Positions 25,169 to 33,698 are shown, counted from the stretch's first letter. The stretch is 64,000 nucleotides of DNA from Lentzea sp. NBRC 105346 (GCF_030269605.1 NZ_BSTQ01000027.1:18787-82786); one strand, 5' to 3'. Numbers and translations are program-made. Notes: generated by a model from the letters alone, not told the origin.

Positions 25169-25340
25169 GAACTGTCGGTGCTGCGTGGAAGAATCAAAAC
25201 TGGGGGTCCCCCGGCGGCGGGGACGCCCGCGAAGCCATGCGGTGGTCACTCGACGCCCCCGGAACTGTCGGTACTGCCGGGGAGAATCAAGACCGGGGGT
25301 CCCAAGCGGCGGGGAAGCGATGCGGTCACTCGGCGCCCCC
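25169..25340. repeat. tandem imperfect repeat between the two M16 genes
   Basis: Copy 1 (25169-25261) and copy 2 (25262-25340) both begin GAACTGTCGGT, share AGAATCAA and GGGGGTCCC blocks, and end CACTCG.CGCCCCC; copy 2 lacks about 14 bases in its second half. Copy 2 includes the last 15 bases of the catalytic M16 gene, and copy 1 carries the matching region with its relic stop codon. This looks like a local duplication of the gene end plus spacer. Nothing else was found in this 231-base gap. Confidence 0.75.
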
Positions 25341-26612
25341 GGCGGCGGGCTCGACGATCAGGATGGCGCGGGAATCAGGGCGGAGGGCCTTCGCGGCCGC
25401 GGCGACCTCGTCCACGGTCACGGCGGCGATGCGCTCGGGCAGCTCGTAGATCAGTTCGGCCCGCCCGAACAGCAGCTCCGCCGAGCCGAGGCCCAGCGTG
25501 CGGTTCGTCAGCCGGTCGTGCTCCTTGTGCATGGTGGACGCCCACCGCGCGGTGACCTTCGCCAGCTCCTCGGCCGACGGCGGCTCCTCCGAGAGGCGCG
25601 CGAGCTCCTCGTCGATCGCGGCGATCACGCGGTCCGCGGTCACCTCGGCCGGGTGGATGGCGCTGATGGTGAACGTGTCCGGGTCGCGCGCTTCCAGCGG
25701 ACCGAACAGGCCGCAGCCCGCCGAAAGATCGGTCACCAGCTGCTCGCGGTGCACCAGGCGCTGCTGCAGGCGGGAGCCGTCGCCGTCGGTCAGCACGCCG
25801 GCGAGCACCAGGTAGGCGAGGTAGCCGTCGACGTCCGTCACCGGGTCCGGCACGCGGTAGCCGATGGCCAGCGCGGGCATCGGGGCGTGCGCGTCGACGT
25901 GCGTCGTGCGCAGCTCACCGGACGGCGCGGGCTCGGCGAACGACGGGCGCACCGGCGCGGGGCGGGCGGGCACGTCGCCGAAGTGCTTCTCCACCAAGGC
26001 ACGAGCCTCGGAGACATCGAACAAGCCGGCGACCGTCAGCACCGCGTTGGCCGGCGAGTAGTAGGTGTCGAAGAAGGCCGCGCAGTCCTCGACGGTCGCG
26101 TTCTCCAGGTCGACGAAGTCGCCGTAGCCGTTGTGGGCGTTGGGGAAGGTCTGGAAGAGCACCGGCGGGAGCAGGATCCACGGGAACCCGCCGTACGGCC
26201 GGTTCAGCACGTTGAGCCTGATCTCCTCCTTCACCACGTCGATCTGGTTGCGCAGGTTCTCCGCGGTGATCTTCGGGGCACGCATGCGGTCGGCCTCGAG
26301 GAACAGCGCGCGCTCCAGCGCCGCGGACGGCAGGACCTGGTAGTAGTCCGTGTAGTCCGGGTGCGTCGACCCGTTGAACGTCCCACCCGAGGACTGGACG
26401 ATCCGGAAGTGCGCGAGCTTCTCCAGGCTCTCGCTCCCCTGGAACATCAGGTGCTCGAAGAGGTGCGCGAAACCGGTGCGCCCCTCCGGCTCGGAGCGGA
26501 AGCCGACGTCGTAGTGCACGCTCACCCCGACGACCGGTGCGCTGGGGTCCGGAGCGAACACCACCCGCAGGCCGTTGGGCAGCGTGAACCTGTGCAGTTC
26601 GGGTGAGGCCAT
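25326..26612 (-). CDS. catalytic M16 zinc metallopeptidase
   Basis: A 428-residue M16 peptidase. Zinc motif HLFEH lies near residue 50 (FAHLFEHLMFQG), with the distal Glu in the conserved ENLRNQIDVVKEEIR block near 120, and YFPGN-like region TYYSPANAVLTVAG. It acts on peptides or misfolded protein fragments and likely needs the downstream non-catalytic subunit. ATG 26612 was chosen as it begins ELHRFTLPNGLRVVF, the usual start. Ten bases separate it from the stop of the upstream DUF2207 gene. Confidence 0.93.
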   Translation of the reverse strand: MASPELHRFTLPNGLRVVFAPDPSAPVVGVSVHYDVGFRSEPEGRTGFAHLFEHLMFQGSESLEKLAHFRIVQSSGGTFNGSTHPDYTDYYQVLPSAALERALFLEADRMRAPKITAENLRNQIDVVKEEIRLNVLNRPYGGFPWILLPPVLFQTFPNAHNGYGDFVDLENATVEDCAAFFDTYYSPANAVLTVAGLFDVSEARALVEKHFGDVPARPAPVRPSFAEPAPSGELRTTHVDAHAPMPALAIGYRVPDPVTDVDGYLAYLVLAGVLTDGDGSRLQQRLVHREQLVTDLSAGCGLFGPLEARDPDTFTISAIHPAEVTADRVIAAIDEELARLSEEPPSAEELAKVTARWASTMHKEHDRLTNRTLGLGSAELLFGRAELIYELPERIAAVTVDEVAAAAKALRPDSRAILIVEPAAGGAE

Positions 26613-26622
26613 ACGCGCCAGC

Positions 26623-28245
26623 CTACGGGTTCGCGGCTCGCAGTGAACGCAGGTGGCCCGCCTGGGCCAGCACGCCGTCGAGAGCTCCGAGGAACGCGGG
26701 GAAACTGCGCGCGAACTCACCGGTCTCGCCGTACCAGTAGAGCGACGAGTGCGGCGCGAACGTCGACAGCCAGCGCTCTGTCTCGCCCAGCACCACCGCG
26801 TACGGCAGCGAACGGGAGAACACCAGCTCGCGGTCGTCCTCGGGGATGTCGTTCGGCGCGACCCCGTGCAGATAGCCGCGCAGGCCGCGGACGTGCTCCA
26901 GCAACGCGCTGCCGCGCTTGGTGCGGGCGGGCATCGAGCGCGCGCCGAAGGCCAGCGCCGCACCACCGACCGCGACGGCCAGGCCGAACAGGGCGTTGCC
27001 GATCGTCAGCGCCAGCACGACCGTGCCGGCCAGGCCCAGCACCGCGATCACGATGCCCACCCACCAGAACAGCGAGCGCTCGCTGTCCGGGCGGCGCACG
27101 AACCAGCGCTTCTCCACCACGTCGGCGTACAGCTCGTCGCGCACCTCGGCCAGGTCGACGCGGCGGGCCCGCAGCTCGGACAGCGTCACCGCGTCCACGC
27201 CGTCGGGCAGCAGCGCGCGGTAGACCGCCCGCTCGTAGCCGGACAGTGCGTCGTCGGCCGGGTTGCGGCGCACGATGCGCCAGTCGTGACCATCTACTTC
27301 GGAGATCCACAGGTAGTTGCGCACCGCGAGGTCGATGACGGTCGCCGTCACGTCCACGACGTCCACGTGCTCGTCGACGACCGTACCGACCTGGCCGGGC
27401 AGCACGCCGTCGGGCGAGGCGAACGCGACGCGGCCGCTCTGGTCGCGGACCAGGACGTTGATCGGGCCGACCTCACTGGCGAGCGCGGCGGCGTCGCGGC
27501 CGCGCAGGTACCAGAGCAGCACCACGCCGCCGAGCAGCAGGAGCAGCAGGCCGCCGAGCACGGCGGCGGAGATCGGGGTGAGCGCGAACGCGGCGGCCAG
27601 CGACGAGTTCTCGATCACCACGGCGTTCGCCGGCACGACGCCCGCGGACATGCCGATCGCGATGTCGACCCGTTCACCGGGCGAGAGCTTGATCTCCTGG
27701 GCGCGCACGCCGCGGCCGTCCGCGAGGTCGGCGCTGGTGCACGGCTGCGACGAGCCGACCGGGCCGGCGAGGCAGTTGACCGACGTCGGCGAGTCGGGGG
27801 TGGACACGGTGATCGCCACCTTGTCCAGCTCGGTGTCCCAGCCACCCGCGGCCTGCCAGCGCAGCTCCAGGGCGTCGCCGACCTTGGCGACCGCGCCCTC
27901 GACGACGTAGCTGACCGTGGACTTGCCCGCGTCGAGCGAGACCTCGAAGCGGTCGTCGGTGACGGTGGCGGAGCCCTTGCCGTCGACCTTCGCGTCGCTG
28001 ATCTTGAACAACCGGTCGAGGTCGTTGCCGACCGCGAGTCGCAAGGGGACGGACCGCTTGACGGTCTTGCCGTCCGGAACGGTCACGGTCTCGGTGACGG
28101 AGAGCCGGGAGTCGCGCTCCAGCTTCATCCGCACCTCGGTGCTGACGGTTCCGGGCAACGGCTGCGCCGCTGCGACACCGCCAGTGGCACCGGCGAGCAT
28201 CACCATCAGGACGGGCGCGATCGCCGCTCCCCAGTTTCTCAACAC
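26623..28245 (-). CDS. DUF2207 membrane protein
   Basis: A 540-residue envelope protein: signal peptide-like N terminus ending AAAQP near residue 28, an extracellular DUF2207 beta domain (28-215), a transmembrane helix near 225-247 (LTPISAAVLGGLLLLLLGGV), a cytosolic region, two further helices near 400-445, and a C-terminal part with a Trp/Tyr-rich tail (SSLYWYG). Family function is unknown. The gene is 10 bp upstream of the M16 pair on the same strand, so they may be co-transcribed, suggesting a role linked to envelope proteolysis. Confidence 0.85.
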   Translation of the reverse strand: MLRNWGAAIAPVLMVMLAGATGGVAAAQPLPGTVSTEVRMKLERDSRLSVTETVTVPDGKTVKRSVPLRLAVGNDLDRLFKISDAKVDGKGSATVTDDRFEVSLDAGKSTVSYVVEGAVAKVGDALELRWQAAGGWDTELDKVAITVSTPDSPTSVNCLAGPVGSSQPCTSADLADGRGVRAQEIKLSPGERVDIAIGMSAGVVPANAVVIENSSLAAAFALTPISAAVLGGLLLLLLGGVVLLWYLRGRDAAALASEVGPINVLVRDQSGRVAFASPDGVLPGQVGTVVDEHVDVVDVTATVIDLAVRNYLWISEVDGHDWRIVRRNPADDALSGYERAVYRALLPDGVDAVTLSELRARRVDLAEVRDELYADVVEKRWFVRRPDSERSLFWWVGIVIAVLGLAGTVVLALTIGNALFGLAVAVGGAALAFGARSMPARTKRGSALLEHVRGLRGYLHGVAPNDIPEDDRELVFSRSLPYAVVLGETERWLSTFAPHSSLYWYGETGEFARSFPAFLGALDGVLAQAGHLRSLRAANP

Positions 28246-28320
28246 GGCCGCGGAGAATAGCGGAGTTCCCCTAGGCTCTGGTCCGCTTTCCGGTAGACGC
28301 CATCTGGGGGAATCTCAACA

Positions 28321-28368
28321 ATGACCGGTCACCAGACCCGGATGACCAATGCGGCGGACGTGGCATGA
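28321..28368 (+). CDS. possible 15-codon leader ORF
   Basis: In the 178-bp gap before the first metallopeptidase-like gene, an ATG preceded by GGGGGAA (about nine bases away) opens a 15-residue frame, MTGHQTRMTNAADVA, ending 55 bases ahead of the next start. It has a plausible ribosome site but no independent support; it could be a leader peptide or chance. Confidence 0.2.
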   Translation: MTGHQTRMTNAADVA

Positions 28369-28423
28369 CGTTCGCACCTATGCTTCGAAATGATCCTGGG
28401 CTGATGGGGAGGGACCTCAGGCG

Positions 28424-29647
28424 ATGACGCAACCACCGCCACCGGGAGGCTGGCCTCCGCCACGCCCGGTAGGACCACCACCCATGCCCGCACCCATGGG
28501 GCAGCCGCAGTACCGGCAGGGTCCGCCACCACCTCCGCCTCCTCCTGCGCCGCAACAGCCCTGGCCGCCCCAGCACGCCGGTCCGATGCCACCGCCGCGC
28601 CCGGTCATGCCGCCGCCGCAGCCGTCGTGGGGACCGCCGCCCGGCCAGCCACCGATGGGGTACCGGCCGTACCCGGTCATGCCGCCGAGGAAGAACAACG
28701 GCCCGATCGTGGCGTTCGTGGTCTTCGGCGTGTTGCTGCTCGCCATCGGCGGCGTCGGCCTGCTCGCGTCGAAGAACTCCAGCCGCGCCACGGACGCCGG
28801 TTACAACGGCTACGCGTCGTCCAGCCCGACGTACACCTACAGCGAGACGACGACCACGACCACCACCGAGACGACGACCACGACGCGGACCACCTCGTCC
28901 AGGCCGTCGTCGACGCCGACGACGCAGGCGGGCCCGAAGGCCGTCGTCGCGCTGGCCGACCACCCGATCCACCGCACCAACATCGGCGCGATGGACATCA
29001 ACGGCTGCGGCCTGCCCGGCATGAGCTACGACCCGGCCGGCCAGGAGCGGTTCCTGCGTGCGGCGCTGGGTTGCATCGAGACGATGTGGAAGCCGGCGAT
29101 GGCCCGCGCGAACCTGCCGTACCAGCCCGCCGAGCTGCAGATCGTCACGCAGGACATGCAGTACCCGTGCGGCACGGTGAAGGCCGACCAGACCGCCCGC
29201 TACTGCCAGGGCACCATCTACTGGACCGCGAACAACTACGCCAACGACTCCTCGCCCAACCATCCGGGCAAGTACATCGGCCAATTGGCGCATGAGTACG
29301 GTCATCACATTCAATGGTTGTCCGGTCTCCTCAAAGCTTCAGGTAACGCTCAGTACGACGCGGGAGGCTGGGACACGCCGAAGGGGCTCGACCTGAACCG
29401 CCGGATGGAACTGCAGGCCACGTGCTTCGGAGGCATGTCGCTCGCGCCGTTGTCGCACGGCGCGATCCCGATGGACGTGATCAACCACGCCCTTCAGGAC
29501 GCGGGACAGCGCGGTGACTATCCGCAGTACCCGTACCGCGACCACGGGACGCCCGAGCGCAACTCCGCCTGGGTGAACCACGGTTACAAGAACAACAACG
29601 CGGCCGCCTGCAACACCTGGGCCGCGGGTGACGCCGACGTCGCCTGA
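28424..29647 (+). CDS. proline-rich membrane-anchored YpfJ-type metallopeptidase-like protein
   Basis: A 407-residue protein in three parts: a Pro/Gln/Gly-rich cytosolic tail (1-88) with proline runs, one transmembrane helix (about 94-112, PIVAFVVFGVLLLAIGGVG), a Thr/Ser-rich wall linker (130-170), and an extracellular domain with the zinc motif HEYGHH near residue 290 and a following ELQATCFGG that supplies the third ligand Glu. This matches the neutral zinc metallopeptidase family PF04228 (YpfJ). Paired cysteines suggest disulfides outside the cell. The next gene is a paralog starting 13 bases later, so both are probably co-transcribed. Confidence 0.87.
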   Translation: MTQPPPPGGWPPPRPVGPPPMPAPMGQPQYRQGPPPPPPPPAPQQPWPPQHAGPMPPPRPVMPPPQPSWGPPPGQPPMGYRPYPVMPPRKNNGPIVAFVVFGVLLLAIGGVGLLASKNSSRATDAGYNGYASSSPTYTYSETTTTTTTETTTTTRTTSSRPSSTPTTQAGPKAVVALADHPIHRTNIGAMDINGCGLPGMSYDPAGQERFLRAALGCIETMWKPAMARANLPYQPAELQIVTQDMQYPCGTVKADQTARYCQGTIYWTANNYANDSSPNHPGKYIGQLAHEYGHHIQWLSGLLKASGNAQYDAGGWDTPKGLDLNRRMELQATCFGGMSLAPLSHGAIPMDVINHALQDAGQRGDYPQYPYRDHGTPERNSAWVNHGYKNNNAAACNTWAAGDADVA

Positions 29648-29659
29648 GAGGGGAAACGC

Positions 29660-30550
29660 GTGACCTCACGACCCGCGAAGAACAACCCGTTCGTGTTGGC
29701 CGGGGTGTTCGCGCTGGTCGTGTTGTCGGTGCTGGGGCTCGCGGAGTCCTCCAAACCCAAGCTCGTGGAAGGCCGGGCGCTGGCGGGCGAGACGAAACCC
29801 GCCACGTCCGAACCGAGCGCCCCGCCACGACCGCGCGCGATCTACCGCCTGGCCGACCACCCGATGCTGGTCACGGGCGCCACGCTGCCGCAGGTCACCT
29901 GCCAGCTTCCCCGTTTCGGCGTCCGCGACGAGCAGCTGGCCGCGTACTACACGGCCGGCGTCGAGTGCCTCAACCAGGCGTGGGGCCCGATGCTGGAGAA
30001 GGCGAACATGCCGTTCGAGGCGCCGAAACTGGACGCCTCGCCGGACCTGAAGGACGGCCCGTGCGGCCAGGCGCCGACGTCCGAGCAGGCCGTGGCGTAC
30101 TACTGCGGCCGGAACCGGACGATCTACATGCCCACGTCGCGCCTGCGCAACAACGGCGGCGGCGACGCCCCGGCCACGCACCTGGCGACGCTGGCGCACG
30201 AGTACGGCCACCACGTGCAGGCGCTGTCCGGCATCCTGCGGGCGGCCGACGTGAAGATCACCGACGCGGGTGAGAAGACGCCCGCGGGCCTGGAGATGTC
30301 GCGCCGGCTGGAGCTGCAGGCCAACTGCTTCGCGGGGATGTTCCTGATCAGCGCGTCGGGCCGCGGGTCCGTGACGCCGCAGCTGGCGCAGGAGGCCGAG
30401 CAGGACTTCCAGTACGCGCTGGAGGAAGCGCCCGAGGCCAACGCCCACGGCACGGCGGCCAACCAGGCGGAGTGGGCCTCGCTGGGGTTCAAGAACAACT
30501 CGACGACGTCGTGCAACACGTTCGCCGCCCCCGCGGGCGCGGTCGCCTAG
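29660..30550 (+). CDS. second YpfJ-type metallopeptidase-like membrane protein
   Basis: A 296-residue paralog of the preceding protein without the proline-rich tail: a short cytosolic N terminus, transmembrane helix at about 11-29, then the extracellular domain with HEYGHH near residue 181, ELQANCFAGM and a closing SLGFKNNSTTSCNTF motif shared with its neighbour. Start GTG 29660 lies 12 bases after the upstream stop. The duplication in tandem suggests two secreted-face peptidases with related targets. Convergent with the gene at 30632, with a palindrome in the gap. Confidence 0.87.
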   Translation: MTSRPAKNNPFVLAGVFALVVLSVLGLAESSKPKLVEGRALAGETKPATSEPSAPPRPRAIYRLADHPMLVTGATLPQVTCQLPRFGVRDEQLAAYYTAGVECLNQAWGPMLEKANMPFEAPKLDASPDLKDGPCGQAPTSEQAVAYYCGRNRTIYMPTSRLRNNGGGDAPATHLATLAHEYGHHVQALSGILRAADVKITDAGEKTPAGLEMSRRLELQANCFAGMFLISASGRGSVTPQLAQEAEQDFQYALEEAPEANAHGTAANQAEWASLGFKNNSTTSCNTFAAPAGAVA

Positions 30551-30576
30551 GGCTTCGGGTCCGCAGCGGACTTGAC

Positions 30577-30629
30577 GCTATGAGGGGACCCTTTATGGCG
30601 GTCAGCGCTTGCAAAGCTCCCCTCATGGC
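30577..30629. terminator. palindromic element between convergent genes
   Basis: GCTATGAGGGGA (30577-30588) and TCCCCTCATGGC (30618-30629) pair with one mismatch across a 29-base centre that has further complementarity. It lies between the stops at 30550 and 30632, so it can end transcription from both sides. Its core resembles the inverted repeat inside jetC. Confidence 0.55.
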
Positions 30630-30631
30630 AC

Positions 30632-31072
30632 TCATGAAGGCTTGGGATCCGCCAGGAGTTTGGGGAGTTTGATGGGGCCGTACCGGAACAGGTACGCGTA
30701 GACGCCCCCGGCGGAAGCGCTCAACCACAGCAGCAGCGACGCCAGCCGGTTGGCCAGCGGCTTGCCCGTGGGAGCCGAAGAAGCGGTCTGCACGAGGTCC
30801 GGTGAGCCGGCCTTCCAGATGACCTCGACCTGTTCGCCCTCGCGGTGACCGCACGCGTCGAGCTTGGCCTTGTTCGAACCGTCGACCTCGACGACGTCCA
30901 TGCCCGTCGGGCAGGCACCGGTCTGCACGACCTTCGCCATGGCCCGGCGGGGCGGTTCCGACGTGCCCATCACGGACAGCGGAAACCAGATCGCGACCGC
31001 GACGCCCATGCCCACCAGTCCAGCGACCAGCAGGATGAGCACCCATCTATGGGGGATTCGCGGAACCGCCAC
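30632..31072 (-). CDS. small two-helix membrane protein
   Basis: A 146-residue protein with transmembrane helices at about 11-31 (VLILLVAGLVGMGVAVAIWF) and 113-130 (LASLLLWLSASAGGVYAYLF) and an intervening extracytoplasmic domain with two Cys (TGACPTG, LDACGHREGE) that could pair. The layout resembles DUF3592-type membrane proteins, but no firm family is claimed. GTG 31072 fits a short basic N terminus before the first helix. It ends a minus-strand pair with the DUF5666 gene, 25 bases downstream of it. Confidence 0.72.
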   Translation of the reverse strand: MAVPRIPHRWVLILLVAGLVGMGVAVAIWFPLSVMGTSEPPRRAMAKVVQTGACPTGMDVVEVDGSNKAKLDACGHREGEQVEVIWKAGSPDLVQTASSAPTGKPLANRLASLLLWLSASAGGVYAYLFRYGPIKLPKLLADPKPS

Positions 31073-31097
31073 ACGCCGATGGTGGCAGACGCATGCC

Positions 31098-31673
31098 CTA
31101 CTTCGGCAACTGCCTGACCTTCTCCACCTTGATGGTCTTGCCGTCGGACACCGTGCCCGTGACAACGACCAGGTCACCGTTCTTCGGCTTCTCCGACACC
31201 CCGGATAGGTCGAGGGCGACCTGCAGGCCGCTGCGTTCGATCAGCGTGGCCTTGTCACCGTCCACACCCGTCACGGTGCCGGACGCGTGCGCGGAAGCGA
31301 CGGCGACACCGAGCGCCTTGCCGTCCTTGACCCGCACGGTCACCCGCTGGCCCTGCTTCAGGCCCGAGAGCTCACCGCCGCGGAACTTCGTCGACGAGTC
31401 CGTGGTCAGCGAGGCCTCGCCGCCGCCGTCCTTGGTGACGACCAGCTTGCCGTTCTCGACCGACTTCACGACGCCGACCACCAGGGTCACGCCCTCGGCC
31501 AACTTGCCCGGCCCCTTGGGACCCCTCGGCCCAGGGTGACCCTTCTCGAAAGCGACCCCCGGCGCACCGGTGGCCGACGCACTGTTGGCTGTCTGGGTGG
31601 CGAGGGCGACCCCGCCCGCACCCAGTCCGACGGCCGCCACGAGGACACCCGCCAGCAACGTTCCTTTGGACAT
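31098..31673 (-). CDS. secreted or anchored DUF5666 protein
   Basis: A 191-residue protein with a signal/anchor helix at residues 6-27 (LLAGVLVAAVGLGAGGVALA), a short collagen-like stretch GHPGPRGPKGPGK near 45-57, and two DUF5666 OB-like repeats (VGVVKSVENGKLVV; ASGTVTGVDGDKATLI). Function unknown; DUF5666 proteins are extracytoplasmic. It is divergent from a two-component system, and the shared gap holds tandem direct repeats of response-regulator type, so it may be the main target of that system. Confidence 0.82.
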   Translation of the reverse strand: MSKGTLLAGVLVAAVGLGAGGVALATQTANSASATGAPGVAFEKGHPGPRGPKGPGKLAEGVTLVVGVVKSVENGKLVVTKDGGGEASLTTDSSTKFRGGELSGLKQGQRVTVRVKDGKALGVAVASAHASGTVTGVDGDKATLIERSGLQVALDLSGVSEKPKNGDLVVVTGTVSDGKTIKVEKVRQLPK

Positions 31674-31693
31674 GTCACCAGGCTGCGACTTTC

Positions 31694-31734
31694 ACCTGAG
31701 CGTGGGCTGAATTGCTACCTGAGCCTTTGCTGAA
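31694..31734. promoter_or_regulatory. tandem response-regulator binding sites
   Basis: The motif ACCTGAGC-N4-GCTGAA occurs twice, at 31694-31711 and 31717-31734, spaced 23 bases apart (about two helical turns), in the gap between the DUF5666 gene and the response regulator gene. This is the arrangement of OmpR/PhoB-type sites and likely serves autoregulation and control of the DUF5666 gene. Confidence 0.55.
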
Positions 31735-31767
31735 GGTCAGTCGCTGTATGAGAAGGTCGTGTTCAGA

Positions 31768-32448
31768 ATGAGGGTCGTGTCGAACGCCAGGGTGTTGGTG
31801 ATCGAGGACGCCGAGGCGATCGGGGCCGCGGTGTGCTCGGCGCTGCGTGCCGTCGGGTACGAGGTGCAGCACCGGCTCGACGGGCGGCAGCTGGAGACCG
31901 ACCTCAGCAAGTTCCGGCCCGACCTCGTGGTGCTCGACGTGATGCTCCCCGGCCGCGACGGGTTCCGGCTGCTCGACGTGATCCGCAAGTCCAGCGGCGC
32001 GGGCATCGTGATGCTGACCGCGCGCGACGGCGTCACCGATCGGCTGCGCGGGCTGGAGAGCGGCGCCGATGACTACGTGGGCAAGCCGTTCGTGCTGGCC
32101 GAGCTCGTGGCGCGGGTGACCGCGGTGCTGCGCAGGCTGGGCCGCACGCCGTCGACCGTGCAGATCGACGACCTCGTGGTGGACGCGGAGTCCGGGGTGG
32201 TGCTGCGCGGGCAGAGCACGATCGAGCTGACCGCGACCGAGCTGCGGCTGCTGTGCTACCTCGCCGCCCAGCGCGGCCGCGTGGTGAGCAAGACGCAGAT
32301 CCTCACCGCGGTGTGGGGTTACGAGGACTACGACCCGAACCTGGTCGAGGTCCACGTCAGCGCGTTGCGCCGCAAGCTGGAGGAGCACGGGCCGCGGCTG
32401 CTGCACACCGTGCGCGGACTCGGGTACGTCCTGCGAGCCGAGGAATGA
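31768..32448 (+). CDS. OmpR-family response regulator
   Basis: A 226-residue response regulator. The receiver domain shows the acidic pair in VIEDAE, phospho-acceptor Asp in DLVVLDVMLPG near residue 54 and Lys in VGKPF near 104; the C-terminal winged helix (LTATELRLLCYLAAQRGRVV, VHVSALRRKLEE, TVRGLGYVLR) is OmpR/PhoB type. ATG 31768 is used, though GTG 31759 and GTG 31777 are also in frame. Its stop overlaps the histidine kinase start (ATGA). Confidence 0.93.
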   Translation: MRVVSNARVLVIEDAEAIGAAVCSALRAVGYEVQHRLDGRQLETDLSKFRPDLVVLDVMLPGRDGFRLLDVIRKSSGAGIVMLTARDGVTDRLRGLESGADDYVGKPFVLAELVARVTAVLRRLGRTPSTVQIDDLVVDAESGVVLRGQSTIELTATELRLLCYLAAQRGRVVSKTQILTAVWGYEDYDPNLVEVHVSALRRKLEEHGPRLLHTVRGLGYVLRAEE

Positions 32449-33698
32449 GCCTCAAGACCGTGTCGCTGCGGCGCCGGGTGGCCGTGGCGGTCCTGCTGGT
32501 GCTGGTCGTCGTCCTGATCCTGCTCGTGTTCCTCGTCGACTTCCTGTTCGCCAGCCAGTCGCGCCGCGACGCGGACGTGATGCTGCGGGAACGCGCGCAG
32601 ATGGCGCAGCAGGTCATGCGGCGCAACCAGAACCCGGCCGTGATCGCCCGGCAGCTCGAACGCGGTGGCGTCCGGGTGACGCTGGTGACGCCCAGCGGTG
32701 AGTCGTTCGGCAGCGGCCCCGAGGAGTCCACGGACCGCGAGCTCAGCCGTACCTACGCGGACGGCACGAAGATCACGTTCTACGCGGGCACCACGATCAC
32801 GTCCGCGGCCCAGGTCCGGTTGCGCCGCCTGCTGCTCCTGGTCGGTCTGGGCGCGATCGCGATCACCGGGTTCGTGCTGATCTTCGTGGTGCGCCGGGCT
32901 CTGGCGCCGCTGGACGCCATGACCTCGCTCGCTCAGGCGATCGCGGGCGGCCACCGCGGCGGCCGGCTCATGCCGTCGTCGCCCAAGACCGAGCTCGGCC
33001 GCGTGGCGGTCGCGTTCGACGGCATGCTCGACTCCCTGGAGGGCTCCGAGCTGCGCACCCGCCGGTTCGTCGCCGACGCGGCGCACGAGCTGCGCACCCC
33101 GATCACCGGCGTGCAGGCCGTCGCCGAGGCGCTGGTGCAGTCCTCGCCCGACTCGCCGGACCGCGACCAGATGAGCCTGCTGCTGGTCCGCGAGGCCCGC
33201 CGCGCGGGCCGGCTGGTGGACGACCTGCTCGCGCTGGCCCAGCTCGACGCGGGCCTCGAGCTGCAACGCGAACAGGTCGACATACTGGCGCTCGCCCAGT
33301 CCGAGGTCACCAGAACCCGCTTGCTGGCACCGGACTTCGACATCGAGGCGTCCGGCGAGGAGCTGACGATCACCGGCGACGGCCAGCGCCTGGCGCAGGT
33401 GATGGCGAACCTCGTCGACAACGCCCGCCAGGCCGCCGGACCGTCCGGCCGGGTGCGGATCGTCGTCGACTCCCGCGGGTTCACCGTGCTGGACAACGGT
33501 CCCGGCGTGCCCGAGTCCGAACGGGAACGGATCTTCGACCGGCTCGTGCGGCTCGACGAGGCGCGCGACCGCCGGTCCGGCGGGTCCGGCCTGGGACTCG
33601 CCATCGCCCGCGGCATCGTCCGCGCCCACGGCGGCAACCTCACCTGCGAACCGTCCTACGAGGGCGCAGTCTTCCGGGCCCAGTTCAGCTGGCCCTGA
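32445..33698 (+). CDS. sensor histidine kinase
   Basis: A 417-residue kinase: transmembrane helices at about 13-37 and 127-149 bounding a short (about 90-residue) extracellular sensor, a HAMP region (RRALAPLDAMTSLAQAI), HisKA with the phospho-acceptor in DAAHELRTPITGVQ, and an HATPase domain with N box NLVDNARQA, G1 LDNGPGVP and G2 GGSGLGLAIARGI. Partner of the overlapping response regulator. Signal unknown. Its last 14 bases overlap the convergent amidohydrolase. Confidence 0.93.
   Translation: MSLKTVSLRRRVAVAVLLVLVVVLILLVFLVDFLFASQSRRDADVMLRERAQMAQQVMRRNQNPAVIARQLERGGVRVTLVTPSGESFGSGPEESTDRELSRTYADGTKITFYAGTTITSAAQVRLRRLLLLVGLGAIAITGFVLIFVVRRALAPLDAMTSLAQAIAGGHRGGRLMPSSPKTELGRVAVAFDGMLDSLEGSELRTRRFVADAAHELRTPITGVQAVAEALVQSSPDSPDRDQMSLLLVREARRAGRLVDDLLALAQLDAGLELQREQVDILALAQSEVTRTRLLAPDFDIEASGEELTITGDGQRLAQVMANLVDNARQAAGPSGRVRIVVDSRGFTVLDNGPGVPESERERIFDRLVRLDEARDRRSGGSGLGLAIARGIVRAHGGNLTCEPSYEGAVFRAQFSWP

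Noticed and set aside
23856..26606. A 916-codon plus-strand open frame over the M16 genes
   Set aside because: It is antisense to two well-supported peptidase genes, is Arg/Val-rich low-complexity, and has no family motif; long shadow frames are expected at this GC content.
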